Origin: JAUIJL01 sp965366625
GTDB taxonomy: Bacteria; Acidobacteriota; Thermoanaerobaculia; Multivoradales; J023
Assembly: GCA_965366625.1 (NCBI GenBank)
Contig: CBDUGP010000004.1
Span: forward strand, 148,449 to 212,448
Length of the DNA: 64,000 bases
Reading direction: 5' to 3'
The notes under the pieces are model-generated. The model saw only the letters and a program-made list of their open reading frames with translations, ran no database searches and had not been told where the DNA came from. Below, piece after piece: positions 26,924 through 34,903 of this stretch. Numbering within the stretch: position 1 is the stretch's first letter; the number at the start of each line of letters is the position of its first letter. A program made the translations under genes and the position numbers.

Positions 26924-28189
26924 ATGGCTCGAGAAAAAGGACCGACCCCAACGTCGGTGGTGATCGTCGACGGCTGCCGTACCCCCTTTCAGCGGGCGTC
27001 GACGGGTTTTGTCGACAGCTTCTCTTATGAACTCGCCGCCGCCACGGTCCGAGGTTTGCTGGATCGCAACGGGCTCGACCCAGCGTCTTTGGATCGAGTG
27101 ATCTTCGGCGCCACGGTCCACAACCCCGCGGCCACCAACGTCGCGAGGGAAGCCGCCTTGATCGCCGGTGTGCCCGCCCAAGTTCCGGCCCAAACCGTCA
27201 CCGCCGCGGGCGCTTCCGCCACCGTTGCCTTTTCCCAGGCGGCGGACCTAATCCTCACCGGTCAAGCGGAGGTGGTGATCGCGGGCGGCACGGATTGCGT
27301 CAGCGATCCACCGATCGGTTATTCCCGGGCCATGCGTTCAAAGCTGTTGCGCGGTCGGCGTCTTAAGACCTTAGGCCAAAAGTTCAAGTTCCTGGCCGGC
27401 CTGCGTCCATGGGATTTCCTGCCCGACATCCCCGAGGTACGCGAGCTGTCCACCGGCCAAACCATGGGCCAATACACCGAAGATCTGGCGTCCCGCCTGG
27501 GCATCAGCCGCGCCGATCAAGATGCCTACGCCGCCGAGTCCCACCGACGGGCCGCCGCCGCGGTGGACTCTCACCGTCGTGAAATCGTTGGCGTTGAGGT
27601 CGAGGGGCGGCTGGTCGCCGACGACAACGGCATTCGTCCCGACACCAGCGTCGAAAAGCTGGCCGAGCTGTCACCGTCCTTCACCCAAAACGGCACCCTC
27701 ACCGCCGGCAATTCGTCGTTCCTCACGGACGGCGCCTCCGCCCTGTTGGTAATGTCCGAAGCCCGCGCCCGATCCCAAGGTTTAGCCGTGAAAGCCCGCC
27801 TGCGCGGCCGAGCCTTCACCGCCCACGACCCTAAGGACGAGCTGCTGCTCGGTCCCGTCTTCGCCACCCCCAAGGCCTTGGACCAAGCCGGCTTGAAGCT
27901 CGAAGATATCGGCGTCTTCGAATTCCACGAAGCCTTCGCCGCCCAAATCCTCGCCGTCGTGCGCCTGTTGGAAAGCGGCGAGCTTTCACGAGCGTTGGGT
28001 CCCATACCCCTCGATCGACTCAACCGCTGGGGCGGATCTTTAGCGATCGGCAACCCCTTCGCCCCCAACGGGGCCCGACTGCTGACCACCGCCGCGCATC
28101 GTCTGCAAGCCGAAGATCAAGAATTTGCCCTGGTGGCAACCTGTGCCGGCGGGGCCTTAGGCCATGCGTTGGTTTTGGAACGTGGGTGA
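26924..28189 (+). CDS. Thiolase-family protein lacking catalytic Cys and His
   Basis: 421 residues from the ATG at 26924, with AGGAAGG upstream. It aligns along its length with FadI/trifunctional-beta-type thiolases. The nucleophile motif, usually TVTMAC-SANQA, here reads TVTAAGASATVA, with Gly96 in place of Cys. The second catalytic motif, usually GHPF, reads GNPFAPNGAR, with Asn377 in place of His. The HEAFA His335 and the general-base Cys407 (CAGGALGHA) are kept, at normal spacing. The codons GGC (27209) and AAC (28052) are unambiguous. It probably does not perform standard thiolysis or Claisen condensation. It may be a CoA-thioester binding or partner protein. It stands alone. Confidence 0.93.
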   Translation: MAREKGPTPTSVVIVDGCRTPFQRASTGFVDSFSYELAAATVRGLLDRNGLDPASLDRVIFGATVHNPAATNVAREAALIAGVPAQVPAQTVTAAGASATVAFSQAADLILTGQAEVVIAGGTDCVSDPPIGYSRAMRSKLLRGRRLKTLGQKFKFLAGLRPWDFLPDIPEVRELSTGQTMGQYTEDLASRLGISRADQDAYAAESHRRAAAAVDSHRREIVGVEVEGRLVADDNGIRPDTSVEKLAELSPSFTQNGTLTAGNSSFLTDGASALLVMSEARARSQGLAVKARLRGRAFTAHDPKDELLLGPVFATPKALDQAGLKLEDIGVFEFHEAFAAQILAVVRLLESGELSRALGPIPLDRLNRWGGSLAIGNPFAPNGARLLTTAAHRLQAEDQEFALVATCAGGALGHALVLERG

Positions 28190-28212
28190 GGATTGGGGGC
28201 AAGCCGGCTGGA

Positions 28213-28301
28213 CTTCTGAGCTGGGAGCGCAGGCATCTTGCCTGCTTCTCAAAAAAGACACAGCCTTCTGAGCTGGGAGCGCAGGCATCTTGCCTGCTTC
28301 T
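28213..28301. repeat. Two exact 37-base direct repeats with an internal hairpin
   Basis: Copies at 28213-28249 and 28265-28301 are identical and start 52 bases apart. Each contains GCAGGC-ATCTT-GCCTGC, a hairpin of the dispersed REP-like type. Two further small palindromes follow before the toxin gene: CGGGCT-GA-AGCCCG (near 28383) and GTCCC-TGC-GGGAC (near 28425). The whole 28190-28467 gap is made of such elements. Confidence 0.85.
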
Positions 28302-28467
28302 TAAGAAGGCAACCAAAACCGTCGCGCGAAGAAGGCAGCCCAAACCGCCGCGCGCATAGGACCACGAGGCGGAAGCCACGGGCTGAAGCCCGAGGCTAGG
28401 CGCCCCTGACTACCCTTGCCCTGTCCCTGCGGGACGGCCCGGAATGTAATGCACAGGGCAGGCATGC

Positions 28468-28773
28468 TTAGCCAAAGGGAGTTTGCTTAATCCTCAGCTC
28501 GGTGGATTCTGGATCACGGCGGCAATCCAAGATGGCGATGACGTCAACTACAGGTTTTGAGACCGCGTAGTAAATTGCGAACGGAAATCGATGTGAAAGC
28601 TTGCGATGCAGGCCGTAGACGACCTCATGAATACCTCCATGGACTTCCAAGGACTCCAAATCCGCAAAAAGGCTCTCGATAAACTCATCGCCGAGTCCAT
28701 CACGTTGCGATTCGTAAAAGCCTGCGGCCTCGATGAGATCCTTTCGCGCCTCAGCTCTGAGCTCGACGAGCAT
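28468..28773 (-). CDS. RelE/ParE-family toxin
   Basis: 101 residues with the compact RelE/ParE fold pattern: ELRAEARKDLIEAAGFYE at the N-terminus, a middle strand with HRFPFAIYYAV, and a C-terminal VIAILDCRRDPE. ParE members poison gyrase and RelE members cut mRNA on the ribosome; the sequence does not decide between them. The start overlaps the upstream antitoxin gene by 23 bases, so the two are translated together. Confidence 0.9.
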   Translation of the reverse strand: MLVELRAEARKDLIEAAGFYESQRDGLGDEFIESLFADLESLEVHGGIHEVVYGLHRKLSHRFPFAIYYAVSKPVVDVIAILDCRRDPESTELRIKQTPFG

Positions 28774-28981
28774 TGAGGTTTTCCATGATCTCGGTCTTCG
28801 CTTCTGCCAAGCCTAAGGAATCGCCCGCGGCTGGTCTTGCGAGCCGGACACCAATAACTTTCTCGTGCCACTTCGGGGAAATATAGACTGAGGGGTTGGC
28901 TGACAGATCACGCCAGAGGAGATCCATTGCCGCGAGTTTTTCTTTGTGGCTTAGGTCGTTGAGCATTGCTTCGAGGGTCAT
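28751..28981 (-). CDS. Antitoxin, Unstab_antitox (TIGR02574-like) family
   Basis: 76 residues. The N-terminal half (LNDLSHKEKLAAMDLLWRDL) and the SPKWHEKVIGVRLAR segment followed by LGLAEAKTEI are typical of the addiction-module component family that pairs with RelE/ParE toxins. GGAGG lies five bases before the ATG at 28981. It is expected to neutralise the toxin and to be proteolytically unstable. Confidence 0.87.
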   Translation of the reverse strand: MTLEAMLNDLSHKEKLAAMDLLWRDLSANPSVYISPKWHEKVIGVRLARPAAGDSLGLAEAKTEIMENLNARRAQS

Positions 28982-28998
28982 TGGTGCCTCCGTGTCTG

Positions 28999-29027
28999 AT
29001 TCTATCTGGTGGGGAGGACCTAAACAA
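28999..29027 (-). promoter_or_regulatory. Sigma-70-type promoter for the toxin-antitoxin operon
   Basis: On the minus strand, TTGTTT (29022-29027) and TAGAAT (28999-29004) are separated by exactly 17 bases. Transcription would start near 28992, leaving a leader of about 11 bases that carries the GGAGG of the antitoxin. Confidence 0.5.
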
Positions 29028-29059
29028 TTTGGTGTGACAGCCCGGAGCCTGGGGTCCGC

Positions 29060-30283
29060 TCAAGTCACACCGGAATCCGCCAGCTCATCCAGCTCCGATT
29101 CTGACAGGTCCAACAGCTCCGACAAGACGTCCCGGGTGTGGGCGCCGAGATCCGGACCGGCCCATTCCGTGCGACCCGGGGTCTCGCTGAGCTTGGGCAC
29201 GATGGCGGGTACGACGAGGGGGCGGCCGTTGGATTCGACCCGTTCGAAGAGCTCGCGGGCTTGGTATTGGGGGTCGTTGAACATGTCTTCGACGTTGTAG
29301 ATCGGTCCTGCCGGGACTTTGGCGTCGTCGAGGGCGGTGAGGACTTGGGGCAGGCGTAGGCGGGAGGTCCATTGGCCGATAGCGCTGTCGACTTCTTGTT
29401 GGTGGGTGACTCGGCCGTCGTTGCCGGCGAGGCGCGGATCGTCGGCCAGGTCGTGGCGACCGGCGGTGCGCATGAGGCGTTTGAAGATGGAGTCGCCGTT
29501 GGCGCCGATGATCACCGATTTGCCGTCGGCGCAGGGGTAGGTGTTGGTGGGCACGACGCCGGTGATGGTGGTGCCGGAAGGTTGGCGGACCCAGCCTTTG
29601 CGGTCGTATTCGGGCACCACGGCTTCGAGCATGTTGAATACCGATTCGAAGATCGACACGTCGAGAGTTTGCCCTCGGCCGCCGGGTTTTTGCCGTTGCA
29701 GCAGGGCTAGGAGGATGCCGAAAGCGGTGTGGAAGCCGCAGAGGCTGTCGCCCAGGCTGAGGTTGGCGCGCACGGGCGGCTCACCGGGGTGGCCGGTGAG
29801 GTAGCGCAGGCCGCCGAATCCTTCGCAGACGGCGGCATAACCCGGGCGAGACGACATGGGGCCGGTTTGGCCGAAACCGGAGACCCGGGCGTAGATCAAG
29901 TCGGCATGGTCTTTTTTGAGATCGTCGGGTCCCAAATTCCACGACTCCATGCGCCCGGGACGGAAATTCTCGATCACCACGTCGCTTTGGGCCGCCAGCC
30001 GACGCACGATGGCGCGTCCCTGCTCTTGGCGCAGGTCCAGGGTCAGGCATTTCTTGTTGCGCGCCAGGGTGCGCCACCACAGGGAGGTGCCGTCGTCGTC
30101 GAGCCCGCGCCAGGTGCGGATCGGATCCCCCACGCCGGGCGGCTCGATTTTGAGCACCTCGGCGCCGAAATAACCGAGCAGGGTGCCGGCAAATGGACCG
30201 GCCACCAATTGGCCCATTTCGAGCACGCGGATGCCGTCCAAGGGTCTCGGGCCGGATGGCGCCGGCGGATCTTCAGGGGGCAT
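29060..30283 (-). CDS. CaiB/BaiF family (class III) CoA-transferase
   Basis: 407 residues with the N-terminal motif GIRVLEMGQLVAGPFAG, the CoA-binding region NKKCLTLDLR, and the catalytic Asp in LSLGDSLCG. The family moves CoA between carboxylic acids, such as carnitine, oxalate or branched acids. The substrate cannot be told from sequence. The ATG at 30283 overlaps the preceding stop by 11 bases and has GAGAGGAA upstream. It is the last gene of a long minus-strand run. Confidence 0.94.
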   Translation of the reverse strand: MPPEDPPAPSGPRPLDGIRVLEMGQLVAGPFAGTLLGYFGAEVLKIEPPGVGDPIRTWRGLDDDGTSLWWRTLARNKKCLTLDLRQEQGRAIVRRLAAQSDVVIENFRPGRMESWNLGPDDLKKDHADLIYARVSGFGQTGPMSSRPGYAAVCEGFGGLRYLTGHPGEPPVRANLSLGDSLCGFHTAFGILLALLQRQKPGGRGQTLDVSIFESVFNMLEAVVPEYDRKGWVRQPSGTTITGVVPTNTYPCADGKSVIIGANGDSIFKRLMRTAGRHDLADDPRLAGNDGRVTHQQEVDSAIGQWTSRLRLPQVLTALDDAKVPAGPIYNVEDMFNDPQYQARELFERVESNGRPLVVPAIVPKLSETPGRTEWAGPDLGAHTRDVLSELLDLSESELDELADSGVT

Positions 30284-31016
30284 GGTCGAAGGTTCCTCTC
30301 GGGAGATAAATCAACGGTAAGTTGCCCGGCTCAATGCCCAGGTCCCTAGGGCTCCTGGGGTCGTTGGGCTCGGCGAGGATTAAATAACCGAATCGTTCGG
30401 GCACGTGGAAGTCCGCGGGTCGACGCAGGGTCGGCGACCAACAGGAATATTCAGTATCGCCCCCGGTCGTGGCGTCGAGGCCTCCCGGGCGTTCGACGCG
30501 CAGGAAGTTGAGGCGCCAAATCTGTGGCAAAGGGTCCTCTGAATCAACCAGAGATCGCCAGGGCAAGTCGAACTCTGCCCACCAATCCTGGGGGCATTCC
30601 GAGTCGGGCTGGGCATGTCCCACCCGCCATCGGATGCCCGGGCATTGCCAACCGAGGTCGACCTTGAGGGTGGATCGATCGCTGTCGGGATTGTCAACGG
30701 CCGCGTCGAAGAGGGCGCCCAGCGGGTTGAGTTCGAATTCGAAGTATCTTCGCGGTGTTTCAGAGCCAGGGGCGATGAAGACCTCCACCACCTCTTCCTG
30801 CCACAGGGGCGCATCGCGCAGGTCGAAGGTGGCCCAGCGAAAATCGTCGCGGCATTCAAAACGCACCCGCAGATAGGTTGCGTCCCGCGCGAGCACGACC
30901 CGGGTCGGCCAATGGACGGCGGCTCCGTCTTCGGCCCGCCGCAACGGTTCCAGGGTGATCGACAAGGCTGGGGTTTCGGCGGGCGATTCAGGGCCGTTGA
31001 GAGCTTGGCGAAACAT
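30273..31016 (-). CDS. CBM9-like carbohydrate-binding domain protein
   Basis: About 247 residues forming a single beta-sandwich of the CBM9/DOMON-like type (RVRFECRDDF, EVVEVFIAPGSETPRRYFEFELNPLG, W-AEFDLPW, RLNFLRVER). No signal peptide is seen. The start is uncertain: I prefer the ATG at 31016, because an in-frame GTG at 31118 falls within a terminator-like stem and adds a basic, non-homologous tail. It may bind sugars or sit as an accessory to the envelope proteins upstream. It overlaps the CoA-transferase start by 11 bases. Confidence 0.82.
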   Translation of the reverse strand: MFRQALNGPESPAETPALSITLEPLRRAEDGAAVHWPTRVVLARDATYLRVRFECRDDFRWATFDLRDAPLWQEEVVEVFIAPGSETPRRYFEFELNPLGALFDAAVDNPDSDRSTLKVDLGWQCPGIRWRVGHAQPDSECPQDWWAEFDLPWRSLVDSEDPLPQIWRLNFLRVERPGGLDATTGGDTEYSCWSPTLRRPADFHVPERFGYLILAEPNDPRSPRDLGIEPGNLPLIYLPRGTFDHAP

Positions 31017-31110
31017 GGTGTCGATTCTATTGCCGGTTTCGTCTTGGGGTGGCGATTGCTTCCTTGCGAGTCGGTTCGAGGAGTCCCTGCCCTTCGTCCC
31101 GATCGCCCTC

Positions 31111-31156
31111 GTGCCCACCCTGGGTTCCCAATGTCGCTCGGGGTGGGCGCTTTTTT
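31111..31156 (+). terminator. Terminator-like hairpin with no gene before it
   Basis: GTGCCCACCC (31111-31120) pairs with GGGTGGGCGC (31141-31150), ten pairs with one wobble, followed by six T. A small inner stem TGGG-TT-CCCA occupies the loop. The T tract is on the plus strand, whereas all genes around it are on the minus strand. Confidence 0.6.
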
Positions 31157-31203
31157 GTTTGGGGCGCGCGCGTTGCCCCGGGAATCTGGTTGCTCCAGAC
31201 CCC

Positions 31204-33039
31204 TCAACAGGGCGGTAGGGCGATTTTTCCTTGACGGTAGCGTTCGAGGTTGGTTTCGAGCCGTTGACGGATCTTCGGAGGAGCGGCGGAACCGATTTCG
31301 CGCACCAAACGCTCTTGCAGGGCGAGGGCGCCGGCGAAGTCGCCGGACGCGGCTTTGGCCATGGCCAGGGTGATGGCGCTTTGGGGGCCGGGGGCGCGGT
31401 CGAAGAGGGGTTGGGCGAGCTTCAAGGCTCGGCTTGCGTCGCGGTTTTCCGGATTCGGGGCGGTGGCGAGCAGGCGGGCGAGGCTGTCGAGGATCCGTTC
31501 TTGTTCGCCTTGGACGGTGAGGCCCGCTTCGAGGACTTGGATGCCTTGGTGATGCCGGCCTTCGGCGCAGTGCAACATGGCCAGGCGGATCACGGGGCGA
31601 GGATTGGCGGGTTCGGTTTGCACGGCTTCTTCGAGTCGGCCGGCGGCGGTTTCGAAATCTCCCTCGTCCAAGGCCAGCTCGCTTTGCATCAAGCGGATTT
31701 CTACTCGATCTCCGGGCTGCACGGCGGCGCGGTCGGCTTTGGCCAACACGATAGGCACTAAATCGCCGAGGCCGGTCTGGGCGAGGTAGCGGGCCAATTG
31801 CAGACCGGTTTGGGGATCTTCGATCGGGCCTTCCGCGACGTGCCGTAATTTGGCGAGCCCTTCCTGTCGGGAGCCGGCGGCGAAGAGGGTGACGCCCAGC
31901 TCCATGATCGCCGCCGAATCGGTGGGGTCGAGCTTCACCACCGACTCGAAAGCCTGGATCGCATCGTGTAAAACGCCCCGAGCGCGCAGGCTGATCGCCA
32001 GGTTGAAGCGGGCGTCCCGATGGTCGGATTTGTGAATCACCGCTTGACGGAAAAGCTCTTCCGCTTCGTCCACCCTGCCGAGCTCGCCGAGCAGGGTGCC
32101 GAGGTTGTAGAGCACGGAGGCGTCGGTGGGATCCAGGTTCAGGGCTCGCCGATAGTAGGTCTCTGCCAGCTCGTGCAATCCCCGGCGACGGGCGCGGTTG
32201 CCCTCGATGAAAAAGGATCTCGAGGTGGCGGTGAGCTCGAAAAGACGAGCCATCAGGGGGTCGTCGAAAACCGGGGTATTGGGTCCGGCGGCGGCGAGGG
32301 CGGCTTTCGCGGCTTCGAGATCTCCCAAGCGCCGGTGGGCCAGGCCGAGGGGATGCAAGACGGAGTCGGCGTCGGGTTGCAGCTCCAGGGTGCGCTCGAA
32401 GTGATCCACGGCTTCCTGCCATTGACGCTGAGCATTGGCGATGCGTCCGCGACCAAAGGCTACGGCAGCGGAGTTCGGGTCGAGGGTTTGGGCGCGATCG
32501 AAGTACGCGCCGGCTTCGTCGAGTCGGCGTTGTTGAAAGCGGATTTCTCCGGCGCGCAAGAGGGTGGCGAGGTCGTCTGGGCGGCTCTCTAGCACCTGCT
32601 CGAAAGCCTCCACGGCTTCGTCGAAACGCCCGGCACCTTGGTGAATGACACCGAGGTAGTACCAGGCGTTGGGCTCGCCGGGTACCAAGCGGGTGACGTT
32701 TTCGAAACAGACCGCCGCGGCTTCGGGCCGGTCGTAGAGCAAATACAGTTGACCTAGGTCTCCGAAGGCGGGGGTGAGATCCGCCTGGGCGGCGCCGGCT
32801 TCGAGTAAGGTTTCGACCACACGCCTTTTTCGTTGCAGCTGTTCGCGCACCGCCGGCTCGAGACCGTCGAGCGGGGTCTCGGCAAGGGTCCGCAAACCGA
32901 GGACCGGCATCGCTTCGTCGGCGGAGGTTTCCAGGCTCGGCACCGACACGGCAATGGCGTTTGTCGGCGTTGGGGCCAATCCGCCGAATGAGGTCAGCAC
33001 CAACACCGAAAGCATGCGGCGATGGGTCTTAGGGCTCAT
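31204..33039 (-). CDS. Exported TPR-repeat protein (second of a duplicated pair)
   Basis: 611 residues. A signal peptide (about 1-28) is followed by about fourteen tetratricopeptide repeats (for example AWYYLGVIHQGAGRFDEAVE, ASVLYNLGTLLGELGRVDEAE). TPRs form superhelical scaffolds for protein partners. The start ATG overlaps the stop of the CRTAC1 gene upstream by 11 bases. It is similar in layout to the TPR gene at 34903-37395. Confidence 0.93.
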   Translation of the reverse strand: MSPKTHRRMLSVLVLTSFGGLAPTPTNAIAVSVPSLETSADEAMPVLGLRTLAETPLDGLEPAVREQLQRKRRVVETLLEAGAAQADLTPAFGDLGQLYLLYDRPEAAAVCFENVTRLVPGEPNAWYYLGVIHQGAGRFDEAVEAFEQVLESRPDDLATLLRAGEIRFQQRRLDEAGAYFDRAQTLDPNSAAVAFGRGRIANAQRQWQEAVDHFERTLELQPDADSVLHPLGLAHRRLGDLEAAKAALAAAGPNTPVFDDPLMARLFELTATSRSFFIEGNRARRRGLHELAETYYRRALNLDPTDASVLYNLGTLLGELGRVDEAEELFRQAVIHKSDHRDARFNLAISLRARGVLHDAIQAFESVVKLDPTDSAAIMELGVTLFAAGSRQEGLAKLRHVAEGPIEDPQTGLQLARYLAQTGLGDLVPIVLAKADRAAVQPGDRVEIRLMQSELALDEGDFETAAGRLEEAVQTEPANPRPVIRLAMLHCAEGRHHQGIQVLEAGLTVQGEQERILDSLARLLATAPNPENRDASRALKLAQPLFDRAPGPQSAITLAMAKAASGDFAGALALQERLVREIGSAAPPKIRQRLETNLERYRQGKIALPPC

Positions 33040-34903
33040 GGTTCGCTGCGGGTCGGGCCGCCGTCGGCTCGGCCACCGCTTTGCCCTGGCCCGCCACCAA
33101 CCGGTGGTAGGTGCCGGTGGAAAGACCTTTCCAGATCTCCTCAGATGGCCCGCCGACCTCGCCCCACCAGCGGACTCGTACGTCCACGGCGCGCACGGCT
33201 TTAGAGCCCAATCCCAACAGGATTCGCGGGTCGTTGGCGGAGGCGTAGCTGCCGTCTACTCGCACTTGACGCTGGGCGACTTCTTGGCCGTTCACCAGCA
33301 CCGTGACCCGCGAGCCGATCGCCGGTCGGTCGAATCGACCGGCGCGCACGTCGAGGCCGATCCACGAGGCTCGGTGGCCGACCTCGTTGCGCAGAATCCG
33401 GGTCGGCCCGTGGTTGTTGAAAATCACCAAATCGCTGTCGCCGTCGTTGTCGAGGTCGCCGGAGGCCAGGCCACGACTGACCAAGGACACCTTGAAGGCG
33501 TCGCCGGCCTGGTCGGTGATTTCCTCGAATCGACCGCCACCGACGTTGCGAAAGATCTGATCGGTTTGGTGCAGGGGGAACGGATCCCGCTTGCGGGCCA
33601 GATCTTCAAGGGTTTTAATCGCGCCGTTGACCACCACCACGTCGAGCAGGCCGTCGTTGTCGAAGTCCACCAACCGGGTGCCGAAGCCGGTGAACGGAAA
33701 GCTGGGCAGGGCTAGACCGGCGCCGGCGCTTTGGTCTTCGAAGAATCCCGTGCCGTCGTTGAGGTAAAGGGTGTTGGTTTCCTGGGTGAGGTGGGCCATA
33801 AAGAGGTCGTCGTCGCCGTCATTGTCCACGTCCCCGGCGTCCACGCCCATGGACGCTTCCGCCAGCCCGTCGCCGTTGACCGCGCAGCCGGAGAACAGGG
33901 CGAGATCCTCGACTTTCAGGGGCTTGCGGCTGGTGACGGTCCACAGGTGGTTGGCCATTTGGTCGTTGGCCACGTAAAGGTCGAGCCCGCCGTCGCCGTC
34001 GAAGTCGCCGGACACCACACCGAGGGCACCACCGCGACCGCGGCTCAGGCCACTGCGGATGCCCACGTCCTCAAATCGCACCGTGCCGTTCTTGGGACCC
34101 AGGTTGCGGAATAGCCGATCGGGAACCGGGGGATAGGCGCTCGGGCCGCAATAATCTTGCTCGCCGCTTTTGCCGAAGCAGGGTTTGTGGTTGGCGATGC
34201 TGAAGTCGAGATAGTTGCCGACGTAGAGATCCAGCCGGCCGTCGGCGTCGAGATCGACAAATAGCGCGGGCACGCTCCACGACTCGTCACCGACCCCGGC
34301 GGCGGCGGTGGCGTCCTCGAAAGTCACTCGGCCCTGATCGTCGGCACCTCGGTTGCGCCACAGCATATTGGCGCCGAAGTTGGTGACGTAGAGGTCGGTC
34401 CAACCGTCGTTGTCGTAATCCCCGGCGGTCACGCCCATACCGTAACCACGGCTGTCGAGCCCGGCGCTTTCGGTCACGTCGACGAAGCGTAAGGTGCCGC
34501 TCGGCCCGTGCTTCGAGATCAGTTCGTTGCGCAGCAGCCGGTCGCGCAGGGGAAGGGGACCCGGAGGAGGAGTCGTGGCGTCGGCGGCAGACTTCTTGGG
34601 ATTCAACAGCCGGCCCTGCACCAAGTAGAGGTCGAGGTCACCGTCGTTGTCGTAATCGAAAAGCGCGCCGCCCCCTCCCGGGGTTTCGCTGAAGTAGAGT
34701 TCGCCGCTCATGCCGTTCCAATGCACGAATTCGACGCCGACTTGTTCGGTGACCTCGACGAACGGTGGGTCCGGCGCCTTTGCGGCCTGGGTCGAGGGAT
34801 CTGCTCCGGCGGCCAGGCTTAGGCCCAGCCCAAGGGCCAGCCCGGCCAGGATCGAGACCTGATCCCGGAAACGGGAGGCAGGGATGTCGGCAGCTTTGGC
34901 CAT
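33029..34903 (-). CDS. CRTAC1 family protein, FG-GAP/VCBS propeller with ASPIC/UnbV domain (second copy)
   Basis: 624 residues from ATG 34903, which overlaps the previous stop as TGATG; TTG and GTG codons just upstream are alternatives. A signal peptide is followed by a seven-bladed integrin-like propeller whose blades carry Ca-binding DxDxDGxxD loops (YDNDGDLDLYLVQG, DLDADGRLDLYVGN). The C-terminal ASPIC/UnbV domain contains VRVDGSYASANDPRILLGLG. The family is exported and usually associated with TPR partners. The molecular role is unknown. Confidence 0.93.
   Translation of the reverse strand: MAKAADIPASRFRDQVSILAGLALGLGLSLAAGADPSTQAAKAPDPPFVEVTEQVGVEFVHWNGMSGELYFSETPGGGGALFDYDNDGDLDLYLVQGRLLNPKKSAADATTPPPGPLPLRDRLLRNELISKHGPSGTLRFVDVTESAGLDSRGYGMGVTAGDYDNDGWTDLYVTNFGANMLWRNRGADDQGRVTFEDATAAAGVGDESWSVPALFVDLDADGRLDLYVGNYLDFSIANHKPCFGKSGEQDYCGPSAYPPVPDRLFRNLGPKNGTVRFEDVGIRSGLSRGRGGALGVVSGDFDGDGGLDLYVANDQMANHLWTVTSRKPLKVEDLALFSGCAVNGDGLAEASMGVDAGDVDNDGDDDLFMAHLTQETNTLYLNDGTGFFEDQSAGAGLALPSFPFTGFGTRLVDFDNDGLLDVVVVNGAIKTLEDLARKRDPFPLHQTDQIFRNVGGGRFEEITDQAGDAFKVSLVSRGLASGDLDNDGDSDLVIFNNHGPTRILRNEVGHRASWIGLDVRAGRFDRPAIGSRVTVLVNGQEVAQRQVRVDGSYASANDPRILLGLGSKAVRAVDVRVRWWGEVGGPSEEIWKGLSTGTYHRLVAGQGKAVAEPTAARPAANHEP

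Noticed and set aside
30380..32422. A 680-residue minus-strand frame overlapping the TPR and CBM9-like genes
   Set aside because: It is out of frame with two well-supported genes and is Arg/Pro-rich throughout.
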